Shown here: positions 24,612-37,100 of the stretch, piece after piece | How positions within the stretch are numbered: position 1 is the stretch's first letter | Layout of the letters: each line of letters begins with the position of its first letter | Source of the DNA: Aphelocoma coerulescens | Taxonomy: Eukaryota > Chordata > Aves > Passeriformes > Corvidae | Direction: 5' to 3' | Length of the DNA: 64,000 bases | Assembly (NCBI RefSeq): GCF_041296385.1 | Contig: NC_091020.1 | Location: 34,421,001 to 34,485,000 of the forward strand | Notes under the pieces: model-generated | Told to the model about the DNA's origin: nothing | What the model saw: the letters and a program-made list of their open reading frames with translations, nothing else | Databases searched by the model: none | Translations under genes and position numbers: made by a program

Positions 24612-26780
24612 CACCAAATGGTGCCTCTTCTGGCACATGGCACCAGGAGGGGCAACAGTCCAGGACAACCCCAGTAACCATCCCAGGGAGCTGTGGCAGA
24701 AATGCCAAAACACGTTCTGCTGGCACATTATTCCCCATCTGGGGTTTTTTTTTGAAGTCTCAGAAAAACAGAGCATTACGAAAACGTCAAGCTGTGAAAA
24801 GAAAAGTCAAAAGCCAGAAAATTCCAAGTTAATGCTGACTCCTTAATTCACATCATTAACTCGGAGGCACGGCTGAAGTCTGGGCAGCAGCCTGAGCTGA
24901 ACTCTTGTGGGTGTGGAATAGGCTGAGGATTTGCACAGATTCCTGTGTGGATGCAGGAGGAGAACTGGGACTGGCTGAGTGAAGGGGCTGGATGCCACTG
25001 GAATGGGGAAAAAAAAGAGGGGAAATCAAGAGACAGATTTCCTGAGAAATGAGGTGGGGGAAAGGAGGTGAGAGAAGAGATAAGCTCATCCCAGAGAAGA
25101 AAAAGATTAAGGACAATGACAAATGAGGGAGCCAAGACATGAATTAAAGGTGGGCAGGGAAAGGCAGATACTTAGACAGGAAAAATAGGGGATAAATTGT
25201 GAGAAAGGAAAAAACAACAGGGAGTGAGGAGAGTGACTTGGACAGGAATCTGGGATGGATCTGGCACAAAGCTGGGGGCTGCAGTGAAAGGGGAAGGAGA
25301 ACAATGATCTCTCAGAGAGGGAGGAGTGCAGTTAGGACCGGGAGAGACTGAAGAAGAAAATCAAGAGGAAAAAAAGGCTCAGGTTTGGTGGACAGAAGAG
25401 TCAGGGCATTGCAGACTCTCTCCTCTTTGAAGGCAGAGCAGGACTGGAGTCCCTGCTCCTCTCTCTGCCCCAGGCTTGCTGCACTCTGATCGTGCTAGCT
25501 GAGCCCTGGCCTTCATTTCTGCTTGTTATTTCAAAAAATTCAAATTACACACAAGAAATGGAGACCAAACCAATCATCAAAGCTGCAAATGAAACACCCC
25601 AAAGTGAGGAAATTCTATGAAAACTGAGGGAAGGGTTTTGCAAACCCTGTGGTACATAAATATATATATATTGCTCTTCTGCTGAAGATCTTAGAGCACT
25701 TTGGCTCTTTGAAAATACACACAGCTGGATACTTGCATTTAATTAAATAGTTTTTAAGATAATGACTACAGCAGCTTCAGCATAATTCACAAGTAAAAGC
25801 AATCAAACCCAAAATTCAAAACGGCTTTTATTCAACTATCCAACATCAGTAACAGCCTCTACAGTTTTTGATGGAATGGGAGCCATAAAACTCCATTGCA
25901 GAGTTTACAGTTGCAATAAGAGCAGATTTATGGGCAATAAGAAGTGTCTGTGTGCACCTTCTTGTGCCTCTCCTTCATTAGGCTAAAGCTGAGACATCCC
26001 CAAAAACGTCTTTAATTAGTTCAAGCACTTCATTTAACAAAACAAGCAGTTTAAAACAAATAAAACCCACTATTCTCCAGCCACCACCTACAGGAAGCAG
26101 CTACTATTTGTGCAAGATTAATAAAGTCACAGGTGACTTGAGAACAACCTAATTAAAGCATGATTTAAACCTAAGAGCAAGGATGGGGTTTTTGCACCAG
26201 CACTGGATCAAGGAAAAGAAAATATTATGTTGATAAATACTCCTGGTTTTGTATAATTTCTCTATGTTTTTAGTGGGTATGAAGACACTTTGGAAAGGAA
26301 GTTGCTTTGCTTGTGAAGACATGCAATAAAAGCACCTGTGTGATTTTTCCCTTGGCTAAACCAGAACTTACTTTCTGTCCCATCATGTAATCCGTGCACG
26401 AAGGAGGAGCAGTGCAATGATGAGGGAATAACTGAAGTTAGAAAGTCAGGGGCAAAGTCTGGCTGTGGGGACAGTTTGCAGGCTCACGTTTCAGTGGTTT
26501 TACATAAAGTCACTAAATATTTGTCTGGAGTGTAATTAACTTTTTCCCCCCCTATAGTAGAACAAGGCATTAAAAACATTGAGCACATACAGCTACACTA
26601 AAATCAGAGAGAAACACAGAGACCCTGCGTTGTTTTCAACTCACATCTGAGCCCTTTTGGCTGCAATCCAGCACTGGATTTCTAAAAAGCTCCCTTTGCC
26701 ACAGGCAGGGGTTTTCAAGAGATGAATTCCCACCAGTGGGCCCAAGTGAGGATCCTAAATTCCAAACCCTTTTGCAGCCG
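24612..26780. other. Unique sequence with purine-rich block
   Basis: Holds the purine-rich block listed separately and a short (TA)n at about 25661-25670. No gene is supported; minus-strand frames at 24848-25304 are Ser/Pro/Phe-rich because they read the pyrimidine strand. Confidence 0.55.
25010..25380 (+). repeat. Purine-rich strand-asymmetric block
   Basis: For about 370 bases the plus strand is roughly 70-80% A+G in every 60-base line I counted (25021-25380), with many GAGA, GGAA and AAAGG words but no fixed unit. This is beyond local background. It could be an old degraded GA-rich repeat, or a strand-biased unique sequence. Mirror symmetry is not evident. Confidence 0.6.
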
Positions 26781-26860
26781 TAGAGTCCCAGGATGGTTTG
26801 GGCTGGAAGTGACCTGAAAGACCATGGGCAGGGACACCTCCCACCAGACCAGGCTGCTGA
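26781..26860 (-). mobile_element. CR1 LINE 3' end, deleted (minus)
   Basis: AGAGTCCCAGGATGGTTTGGGCTGGAAGTGACC, then directly GGGCAGGGACACCTCCCACC. The TCC-AACCCC spacer between these blocks is deleted after GAAAGACC. The fragment ends near CAGGCTGCTG. Confidence 0.85.
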
Positions 26861-28181
26861 AATTCCTTTAACTTCTCAATAAACAATGCAAAAATTGGAT
26901 TTGTGGCAAAAGAAGAAGGGAGTGGCATTGGAATTTTTGCAAAATCACCCAGAAAATGTGGGTGGTGAATGTCTCCCTGATAAACATTCACATAGCAACA
27001 GTGAGGGGAACGGTTCTACAATTCTTTTTCCCACAATGGTTTCTTCTTGTCGTTATTCATCATCATTGCTGCTTCTCTAAACTTCATTTAGAAGTCCTGT
27101 GAAGTGGTTCTGTGAGAACCATTATTTTAAGGATATAAATAGTCGTTGGTAACTTCAAATACTTTTTGCATGAATTTTAAAACTCTAAGCCTTGGTGAAG
27201 TATTTTACTGCAGGTAAGGGTTTCTTTCCCAAATGTCTGCTACAACACAGGTGAAATCTTGGCTCTTTTACCTGGCCTTGGAGACTTCCAGGGATGGGGC
27301 AGCCACAGGTTCTCTGGGAAACCATTGCTAAGGAATAAAACTTCAAGGCTGGTGGGAGATAAGAGGCAAGAGAAGTTGCAGTTGCCTTCAGCCACAGAAG
27401 TAGGACCTGGAGAGTCCAATTCCTCATCTGATGTCCACCACCTGATGGCCAAGGAAACCCCAGTGGAACTGTTGGTGTGGGACAAGGAATAAGGGAGGAT
27501 ATCTCATATTAAACTTCCTGTGAACTCTGCTAAAGGACAACATCATATTCAAGATAGGAGAGAGAAACAAGAGAATTGGCTTACAAGTTTCCTAAAAACT
27601 TTGAAGCACCCTTTCCTTTTTGTTACTGAAAACCAGGCCACCTAAATTCTTTGTTACAGATTTTGTTATTGCAGCAGGGATTATGATGAAGATCTGTCTG
27701 TATTGCCCAGCCTAGATCAGCTCCTCTGTACCCCAGGTCCAGCCCACCTCTTAAAGATTCACTTTGTGGCAAATTTGCACCAAGAAAAAGCTTCTTCTTT
27801 CTTCCCTCATTTTTGTTTCTCACAATAAAGAGATGAATAATGTGATGTGCCAAGAGAAAGTGCCTGTAACAGCCTCTATTTCCTCTAATATTTATCTGCC
27901 AAACATTTTTCATATTTAAACATCAGCTATTTAATTGCTAATAAACCAGTTGGTATTAATTGGGTTCAAGGAGTAAAACAGAGATGTATTCTGTGCCTGG
28001 CCGTGCTGTCCATGGGTCCTGATTAGTAGTGCTGGGATTGCATCCTCAGTATTGTCTCACCGACAGTTGATCCCAAATATTTTAATGGGAATAAAGAGAA
28101 GGAGAGGAAGTTATGATCTCTTAGATAGATGCAACCATTTAACAGTGCCTTTGCTTCCCAGAACCAGGATTATTCGGATTT
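26861..28181. other. Unique non-coding sequence
   Basis: No gene or repeat is recognised. Two overlapping minus frames (27185-27485) and one on plus (27259-27492) have no domains. Confidence 0.55.
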
Positions 28182-28238
28182 ATCACAGAATGGTTTGGGT
28201 TGGAAGGGACCTTAAAGACCATCTCATTCCAACCCCCA
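28182..28238 (-). mobile_element. CR1 LINE 3' stub (minus)
   Basis: ATCACAGAATGGTTTGGGTTGGAAGGGACCTTAAAGACC and CATTCCAACCCCC: only the last approximately 57 bp of CR1. The match is very close to consensus, so this is probably a young insertion with extreme 5' truncation. Confidence 0.9.
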
Positions 28239-29151
28239 TTTTTTATGTCATTTGATGTAAGTTCTGCTGCAGTTACAGCAAATTCTGTGCTTTTTCCTGC
28301 ACATTTCTAAGGTCTTCCATGGGCAAGTTTTGCTTTTTAATTGCACATTGCAAAGTGCTCATCTTGATCTTGATTAGCCTCTGTCTTGGGCTGTTAGGAA
28401 TCTCTCCCTGACCCTGACAATTCCCAAACCACCTCACTGACAGCCATCCTTCTTCACGGATCATTTTTCTGCCTCATTGCTCCTGCAGAATCCCTTCCCT
28501 GCTCGCAGCCCTGCTCTTCCCTGTTCTTCCAACACAAACCATCCCAGAGATGCTGATCCTGGCCCTGCTCCGATCCTGGCCCAGCCCTGGCTGCTGCCAG
28601 GTCACCCCTCCCTGCTTGGAATTGCATTCCATGCCAGGCTTAATGGACTGAAACAATTCCCCTCTCAGAGTCTAAAAGGAGACCTGATTCTCCTCTTTCG
28701 AGGCCTCACTCAGAGGTCACCTCTGCTGTCACTGCTGCAGAGAATAAAACACCAAACACCTCGAAAATGGTGCAGGAGCTGAAGTCCTGGGACAGCTCTT
28801 CTGATCTTCACAGAGACCTTGTATTTCCCTCAGGTTTTGTGAGAGTCACCCATGTTTTCCCAGCTTTTACTTCAGCTGTAAATTCTCTGGCACTGCTCCA
28901 TTTCAGTCTCTGTTCAGTGCCTGCCCCAATGAGCTGGGAAGCCTGGCCAGTGCTGCAGGACAGATGGGACTGTGCCTCTCACTTTGGCAGCCACAGCAAA
29001 ATAAATAGATCATTTCAGACAGGAGAAATGTGACGTTTTTTCCCTTTCATGTTTTCACGGGTTCATTCAGGGCTCACAGAGGTAAAAAAAAAAATAAAAA
29101 TACAGGGGTACACATGATTGACTAGCAAGCCTTTATAATATCTATCAAACA
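28239..29151. other. Unique non-coding sequence
   Basis: Locally C-rich and pyrimidine-rich (28480-28640) with a 101-codon plus frame at 28477-28782 that has no recognisable domain. Nothing else is supported. Confidence 0.5.
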
Positions 29152-29312
29152 GTTCACAGGATCCCAAGATTCCCCAGTGGGAAGGGACTCAAAAGGGTTC
29201 AGATTCAACCCCTACACACTGGCTCAGGATTTTTCCCCCAGCTGGCCTTGAAATCCCAAGGATGGGGATGGCAAAGCCTCCCATGCAGCCCATGCCATAG
29301 CTCCTCTGCCTT
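29152..29312 (-). mobile_element. Degraded CR1-like 3' fragment (minus)
   Basis: TTCACAGGATCCCAAGATTCC...GGGAAGGGACTC...TTCAACCCC, then CAGCTGGCCTTGAAATCCCAAGGATGGGGATGGC. The order and spacing follow the CR1 3' end, but identity is low. The call rests on block order, not on a close match. Confidence 0.55.
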
Positions 29313-32053
29313 CCATCCCAGAAAAATCCACAGATCCAGCTGGTTTGCTCAGAAGTCCTCAGTTTTGCAGCATGAGGGCTGCATTGAACTCTAACACAAA
29401 TCTACATGATTTAAAAAAAAAAATAAAGAAGACCTAAAACATGCTGTTTGCCCACTAGAACTTTGAAATTGCCTAGATAATGGAATAGCATTAGATCACA
29501 ACCTTAGAATTACCTGCGCTGTTCACTTCTCCCATTACAGCCGAAACCCTGACATGATTATTCTTTTTTCCAAATAGGATTATGAAAACACAGATGCTGC
29601 CACGAAGCCTCAGAGCAGGGCCAGGACTGCACCCTGCACTCTCCCCTCTGATCACAATTTCCTGCTGCTAAACTGCTTCTTTGGGTCTGTTTTAGACAGA
29701 ACCTTTTCAAAGCCATCCTGGGTGCACTCGTGGCCTCAGTGGAGCAGATGTGAGGTCCCGACCCTGTATCATCTCTGCTTTTCCATGTAAATTGCTGAGG
29801 CTCCCAAGGTTTTGATTACTTCATCCTCTGCAGCAACTGGATCTTGTATAAAAGAAATTTCCAGGCACAATAACCTGCCTGACTTGAGACAAGGAGCAAC
29901 AAGAAGCAATTTCATTGTGTCGTGTTTGGGGTTTCACATCTTCCCTTTGGCCATTTCCCAATCCAAGGCAGTAAATTAATTCCCAGACACAAACTTACAA
30001 AGGGCTCTCTTCACTTCTCTGTGTCTTGTTGCCTGATTTTCTAAGAAATTCATGACCTCAGTAAATAATTCAAGAGGGAAGAGGGAGCTGGGAGATGACA
30101 GAAGTTTATCTGACTGCAGAGGGGAGGGTGTTGTTTCTGAACAGGTCAGGTCTCTGAAGAGCAGGTCTCCAGAAGATCAAAACTTAAGCAGGTTGATGAG
30201 GCTGATGGCTGTGATTATGAGCTGGAATTTGGGAAAACACAGCAGTGATAAGGATAACACGAATGCAATTCCCATCTCCAAGCTGTAGGTGACTGCATTG
30301 GAATTTTTGGCTCACAACAAAGCACGCAAAAATACTTAGTGCAGGAATTAAAGGCAGAAGGATCTGTGACTCCATCTTAAAATCCTGCTGCACTGAAAAG
30401 AAATAATTATTAAATGGCAGGCAAGGAAGGAATCCATATTTCACAGGAGCTGGCCCACAGATTGTGTCCACTTGGATCAATATGGGAAGACACTTTTAGT
30501 CAGAAGCCTGTCAGGCCATCTCATAGGTATGCACGTTGGTAACAAAGGCTTTCAATGTACATTTCCTCTGGGACAAAGTTCATGCCAGATTGTCACAGGA
30601 AAGGCTGATGGACCTTTCAAGAGGGAAATATATCTTGGTATTAAATAGAAAATATATCTAAGTGTGAGATATATTTATATGTATATAATTGCAACATATA
30701 TAATTACAGCATATAGTTATATAAATATACAAAGTGTGAGAGGGAGAGATCTCAGGCATACAAGTTCTGAACATTTCAGGTTAATTAAATATCTCAATTT
30801 AATTACATACCAACAAAATAACTTCCAGCCTTGGGAAAAGGCAGCTGCAAACTTCTGTCTGTGGGATGCAAACCTGCTGTGGATGCACAGGGGGCTGGGA
30901 AGTAAAAGGGGGATCAGATCTGGGACACAGGGGAACATCTTCCATCGGATCATGAAAGTGAAAATGCACAGGAAAGTTCCTTGTCATTCTTTAAAACCTC
31001 CTATCAATTTCTTACAGGACCAGCCGAGGCTGTAGCAGTGTTGTAAGGGTTCTTTAATGAAGTGCTTCTCCTGCCTGCTCTGTTTCAGCTGCTGCTGGTG
31101 TTGAGCAGGGCCTTCCAAGAGAAGCAATCACAGCCTGTGAGCTGGGTTTACTCAGCTGTGGCACTTCTGAGCTGATTTAAGCACTCTGTCAAAATGGAGT
31201 GAAATTAATTAATTCACTGGAGAGCTTTGCCTTCTCCAAACTTAAGGAAAAAGGAATGCAAACTAGCAGTAATCAGATCCACATTTTTTCAGGCAAAGTG
31301 CTTTAATAACGTTGAAAGATGTTCTGTTTCTGCACAAATCCAGAGAAGGACAAACTCAGTCCTCTTCCCTGGAATAAGTTTCCTCCTCAGTGGCAGCTCC
31401 TGCATTTTGGGTGTTTGGCTGCACCCCACAGACCCCATTTAACTCCCCAAACTGTTGTGGGGCTGTGAAGAGCACTGGAAGGACGGAATAAAAGACAACT
31501 GGAGCCGAATGATTTCCACATCCAACTGTCGGAGATGTTGAAGCAGACAATTGCCTTTGCTTCTTGCTGAGGCTTTTTGGGGTTTAAGTGCTCCTTGATA
31601 GCTTGGTACACAATTAGAGGTGGATTAGAGAAAGTGGTAATAGGGTATTTTTGGTCTAATCTGCTCTTGATTGTTAATATTAATTAAAGGAGCTCTTCCT
31701 CGTTGTTATACAATAAACATGAACCACTAAAATGAGCATTTTAACTTCCTAGCTGCTTAATGCTGCTTATTTTCAACTACTTCTTTTCAATTTTTTTTTA
31801 TTTTAATTTTTTTTTTCTCAGCAGAAACCACAGCAGGAGCATGGCACACATCACAACCAGGTGAGGAGCATCTGATCCTGGACTCCATCACATTCAGAAC
31901 AGGCTGCAACACCTAAACCCTCGAGCTGTTTTTTCCTTAATACAACTGTCAAACTCTCACACAAAGAAAGAGCAGAAAAAATACAAAATAATCAAACACT
32001 TTCACCTAGAAACTGGGCATAAGGGAGATACGGAGCTGTTGTTCCAGCTGAAT
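29313..32053. other. Unique AT-rich non-coding sequence
   Basis: Contains an AT-rich patch at 30660-30735 (many ATATAT words) bounded on both sides by AAGTGTGAGA-like words (about 30660 and 30731), and a T-rich patch at 31791-31818. No gene is supported. Confidence 0.55.
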
Positions 32054-32150
32054 ACCTGGGATAGTGGGAGGTGTCCCTGCCCGCAGCAATGGGAGGGACT
32101 GGACGAGCTTGAAGGTTTCTTCCAACCCAAACCAGTCTGGGATTCTGTGA
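32054..32150 (+). mobile_element. CR1 LINE 3' end (plus)
   Basis: ACCTGGGATAGTGGGAGGTGTCCCTGCCC, then GAGCTTGAAGGTTTCTTCCAACCCAAACC and the octamer-like GGGATTCTGTGAAATT. The 3' terminus is intact, and the 5' truncation leaves about 97 bp. Confidence 0.9.
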
Positions 32151-33335
32151 AATTAAAGGAAGAAGCACTAAAACCCTTCTGCTCTCATTAGGGGCTCACC
32201 TGTAACAAGGTGCAATGATCAGGTACCAAATCAGAGAGATTATTCCTGTCAGTTGGAGTAACTCTGGTTTAACTCATTCGTTTAAAAAAAAACACATTCT
32301 CTTTAAGAAAAATAACACAAGAAGCTCTCTCTGTAATCCATGAGCAGCAGCCTCCCTGCACACACAGGGGGAAAGAGTTCTGAGGCTTCTTTGGGAGGGA
32401 AAGGAAGAAAAAGCCGGAGAAACAGCAAGGAAAGACAGCAAGGAGGCATCACCCAGGGCCACAGAAAAGATAAAGGGAAGAAAACATTGCTGGTACTGAG
32501 CACTGAGTCGGGCGGGTCAGGGGGGCGAGGGCTCTCCTGCAACTCCAGCCCTGCTCTGCCCAGGGAAATGGGAGTGGGAGCATTCCCTGGAAACAAAAGG
32601 GGCTCATCAGAGGATGACACATCTCCATCAGCACTGTCTGTTCCTAATGGGAACAACCTGCAGGACACCGAACACTGGGAACAGGATCACACTGTTACCA
32701 GGCAGAGCCATGCCTTTAACCCACAGAGTGCTTTTCCTCTGATTGCTTCCCAAACGCGTTTTTGATTTCTGATGCATCAGGTAGGGGAGAAGAAATGAAT
32801 GCTATTACAGGTGAGAAAATAGCTGGGGTCGTCATATCCGTGAGAAAAGAAAGGGAAAATAAGCAATACAGGCAACCACAGGCAGAATAATAAGCAATAA
32901 GCAGGCAATAAATCCATCAGAGGATTAAATGGTAGGGCAGAGGTACCAGAGTACAGTTTAGAGTAGTGGAATTTATATTTATAAAATTATATCTCTGTTA
33001 TGAACTTCAACGACCTATCTATCTACATAAATATATAGGTACATAAATCAGCTATGGAAAGCAAGGAAAAGAGTTTTGGAGAGACCTTTGCAAACAGCTT
33101 GGATTTTAGCTCTTTAACAGGTAAAATAAGAAGCACAGAACAAACCCAGGGCGTTTCTGTCCTCTAACCACTTCGAGGTCACCTGCCCAAATCCCATTTT
33201 TCCGAGGAAAACTGCAAACCAAGGAAGTTCAGTCAGAGAACAAAGGGAAATCTGCCACAGGCTCAGGTTGGGGCTGGGGCTGACACGCAAGAGCAGCAGA
33301 TCCAATCTGAGCCTCCTCAGCATCGCCTTTCAGAG
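32151..33335. other. Unique non-coding sequence
   Basis: A plus frame of 141 codons (32340-32765) with opposing minus frames is Ser/Gly/Lys-rich and has no recognisable domain. Short AAGCAATA words recur at 32860-32912. No gene is supported. Confidence 0.5.
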
Positions 33336-33520
33336 GTGGGGTGGATGCCCTTACACCGCTCGTGTCACAGCTCCCATTCCTTTTATCTCGGGCTTGCATT
33401 TCCAGCTCCCTTTCTGATAACAGCGTCTCAAGAACTCGGGCTATTAAAGTTATCTCAAAGTGATAATCGCTTTCTCCATCGGGAGTCCGCGATCCACTCC
33501 TCCTCCTCCTCCCCTGCCAC
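33336..33520. promoter_or_regulatory. GATA-motif cluster, candidate enhancer
   Basis: Four WGATAR-type motifs fall within 84 bases: TTATCT (33383-33388), TGATAA (33415-33420), TTATCT (33450-33455) and TGATAA (33461-33466). Several CpGs also sit in this interval (ACCGCTCGTG, CTCGGG, CATCGGGAGTCCGCG), more than in the flanks. GATA factors bind these motifs; the regulatory role is inference. Confidence 0.35.
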
Positions 33521-36500
33521 TCTCCCCTTTGCCGGTGCCTCTCCATCCATCTCTGCAGTTTTACGGCAGCTCCGCCTCCAATCCCCTCTTTCTGTGCATG
33601 TTAATTTTTAAAGGCACCTCTCTTTGTCCATCAGTTCACCTCCATCTGCAGCACTCCCTCATTTCACTGTAGGCTCGCCATAAAATCATCCACTAATGCC
33701 TGTTTGCTGTCCAAACACCTGCTGTGTGTTCCCAGCCCAGCCAAGCTGCATTTTGCTTTGCATCTCTTACTCTGTCCCTCCCCTGCTTCGTGTACTGACA
33801 CTTTTCCCCTAATTATTTTATTTACCTTTTCCACTCGGGGCTCCCATCTTCACAAATCCTTGTCAGGGATTCACCACTTCCAACTTCACTAAAAACGTAT
33901 TTAAGAGGATCTCGAATCTTTGCCTGTTTGTGGGTGTAAATGGGTGGCAGGATGTGCTACCCAATTGTGTAGACAGAAGCCTTTTTAATCTAAGATCGCT
34001 AACGTGAGACCAGTGCTGCAGTTGCAGTTAAATGCAAAATTAAATGAGGACAATCTGTCAGTTTTGAAGGAAAAATTTGGGGAATCAAATTATTCAGAAC
34101 TACCTGTGTTTATGCTTTGCTGTGTGAGGGTCTCCAGCTCTGACACTGAACACCTTTGAGCACAGTTTTGCTTCTGGTTCACATCTCTCTGCTCCCACAG
34201 CACAGCATGAAACTGTTCAGAACCAGTCAAAACGTAAAATCACCCCCAATTCTCAAAGAAAATAAAACCTGATAAAAGATACATTAAGAAGCCCCACCCC
34301 CCTTTCTCCTTCTAGACTGTGGTTCCACATCTTTGTCCTTTATGGCCCAGGGAAAGCTGAAATCACCCACGAATCTGTGGGTGCTGGAGCTGCATTTTCC
34401 CTGGAATGCAGGGATGCCCAGAGAAGCAGCAGCTGCCTGGGCTCCCCCTTCGCCAGCAGCCTCTTCTAGGGACCTTGAGAAGTAACTTCCTCCTGAATAA
34501 GTCGGGAATGAAGCTTGCAGCAGGTCCCAAGCCTGCTGCTCCCAGGTGTGCCCCCTGTGCCAGGCACGGGAAGCTCAGCAGGAGCCAGGAGAACCTGCCC
34601 TTGCTGTGAGCCAATGCTGCTGGAGCCCGGTCTGAAGGCCCTGGATAAATATGTGCCTGCAATGTAAACTCCACGCTCCAAGGGATGCATTTTCAGCCTT
34701 GATTGATCTGCAGGCCACTCTAAATTAATTAGGGCAGGGAGCTCTCCCTTCACCTTCCCACTGGTGTCGGGGCAGAGGTGCTGGGGTGGCAGCCACTCGC
34801 TGTCCTCCTCTGCATGGGGACTGCCAGGATCCCACCCCTCCTGCCAGCAGGGTCTGTCCTCCCACCCAGCTGTGACCCTGGGGGAAACTCTGCACCTCTC
34901 CCGTGAAAAGCCTGAATTGTGGCTCTTTTGTTAAAGCAGCTCCTCTGCATCAAGGTCTCCACCCGGCTCTCCCTGCCTCTTGCCTGCAACCCAACAGGAG
35001 TAAGAGCAGCTGTGGTTTCTTCTGTCTTTTTTCCACTTCTTGAGTGCCAGCTAAAATTTTCTAAGGTCTTTCCCAGATAAAAAACCTCTCTTGGTTCTCT
35101 AGGGCCATTTCTGAGTTGCCCTGGAAAGGAGGTTGTGTGTGAGGGGCAGCGTTAGCCTGTGAGCAAGATGTTTCCTTCAGAGGGAAGAAAGCCTACAGCA
35201 TGTGGATTTATCAGCTCCAACTTCCTTGGAAGAGTTCTTGGGACTAGAGGATGGAGAAAACCAAAGTTAGATGGGAGAAGTCACTCCCGACGGTCTCAAG
35301 TGCATTCTCTTAATGTGCATCAGTGCAGCAGCCCTGGAGAAGTCTCCTTTCCCCTTCCACCTCTCTTCATGGCTCCCATATGAGCTCTCTCCAAAGGACA
35401 TCTGCCAGGAAATCCTCAGAAGCTACAGACCAACTTTCCACAGGGAATGTGAAAGCCTTAATATCCTACACAGCTAAAAGCAGAGGTGACAAAGCCCCAA
35501 ACCAAAGTGGAAAAACCCCCAGTCCCACCACTGAGCAATCCTGTATTTTGACAAGCTGCTATCGCAATTCTTTAATTGCACCTCTCCTTTAAGTGCAGCA
35601 GCCAGCAGCTGTTCTGGGAATCTTTTTTGCCTTTCCTTTGGAATTATTTCTCGTGGGTTAAAAACGGTGATGGAAGGAAAGAGAATTTTTTTTCAAGGGA
35701 GAATTTTTTTCAAAAGAGGAAAAGACACAGCTTGAGTTCACATGAGCTCAGCCCTCACACGCCTGGTAACATGTCTGCACTCTGGCTTGTTCCTGAATGT
35801 CAAAATAAAGACTCTGAGTCTGAGCTTAATAATTTCCCTGGAGCACCATTGTCCTGCAGTTTGCCTTTCAGTCCTGCGCTGCTGCCAAGGGAGAGGTGAG
35901 GGAAGTGAACCACTTTATTTATTGAGTTGGTTGCTGTAACAATTTAAAGCGAGCTCAGCATCGCTGGCTGCTGCTTTGGGGTGGGTTCCTGGAATGAGGA
36001 GGTTTTCCTTCAGATCTGCATAGGGGAATCTCTCTGCTTTTACAGCACAGCTTTGTCCCAGCTTCAAACACATCTCCTGACCTGAGAAAGGATTACAGCA
36101 GCTTTGATACCCCAATTAAAATGGATCAGGAGGGGGAAGGAGCGATTGATCCTTCAGCTGATCTGCTGAAAGTGCTGACTTATGCCCATGAGCACAAACA
36201 CTGAATCACAGGGATCAATAAACAGAGCTGGAGTGCTGCAGCTGCTGCGGGCAGCACGGCAGGATTGCACTGGCAATTACAGAATCTGGGTTGGCTTTAC
36301 AACTGCCTCAACAAATGCCCTCTAACCCTGCTCCTTCCTATCCAAAAAAACCATTAGCTGGCCTTTGAATTACCAAAATGGCACATTCAAAGGGAAAAAT
36401 ACCTCAATTGCCTGATAAGTGCTTATAGCTCTGTGTTATAAACATTTTCATTTTAAACTTACAGGTATTAGGAAAGTTGTTCTTAAATCTACAAAGCTGG

Positions 36501-37017
36501 GATGTGCTGTGGAGAGAAGGTTTATAAATGAATAAATGATTCATCTTTTTTTGCTTTCTGATGCTGCAGGCAGGCAATTAAGTGGGATTGAACTTGATAG
36601 TTTAGGGGGTTTGGAAGTTCTTAATATAAAAGATCACAACTACAAAATACTTATGAATTATAGAAGAGGCCAAGGGACAGAATGCTCCAGATTTTAATGG
36701 CGCTTCAAAAAAGCGCCTAGAGGAGACAATAACGGGGTTTTCTTAGCTGTGACCTCACTGAAAAGGATCTGAAGATTAAAAGGGCAAAGGCAAGTGGAGG
36801 AGGATGTGTCACATTTTGGGTGTGTGGCCCTGTGGACAGTGAACACATCCTCAGACTTCCTTAACCTGCATTTTTCCCACTGCAAAATCCAAGGACTGGG
36901 CAATGATGTGGGGAATTGTGGTGTTTGCTGACTGTAAGACAAAACAGACCAAGTATCTTCTTCATCCCCAGATCAGCTCTGCAGGTCAATATTTACATCC
37001 CTCTGCAAGAGTCAACA
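33521..37017. other. Unique non-coding sequence
   Basis: No gene is supported. Contains pyrimidine-rich stretches (33.5-33.9 kb), GC-richer patches (34.4-34.9 kb) and an 18-bp imperfect tandem duplication of GAGAATTTTTTTTCAAGG (35681-35716). Frames of about 100 codons occur in the GC-rich patches in several overlapping phases, as expected by composition. Confidence 0.55.
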
Positions 37018-37100
37018 CCAAATATTTGGGATGAGGATTTCATAGGTAAATACCAGTACCAAATATTTGGTTCAAACATCTCAACATCCCAGATATTTGG
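37018..37100. repeat. Three CCAAATATTTGG palindromic boxes
   Basis: The 12-base palindrome CCAAATATTTGG occurs at 37018-37029 and 37059-37070, with a one-mismatch copy (CCAGATATTTGG) at 37089-37100. It is not a CArG box, which has six central A/T bases, not eight. Spacing is 41 and 30 bases start to start. Confidence 0.8.

Noticed and set aside
24139..24738. 199-codon minus-strand open frame
   Set aside because: It is antisense to the plus-strand CR1 at 24170-24611, whose real ORF2 end is on the other strand. Its Pro/Ser/Leu-rich composition follows from that.
37018..37100. CArG (SRF) boxes
   Set aside because: A CArG box has six A/T bases between CC and GG; these have eight.
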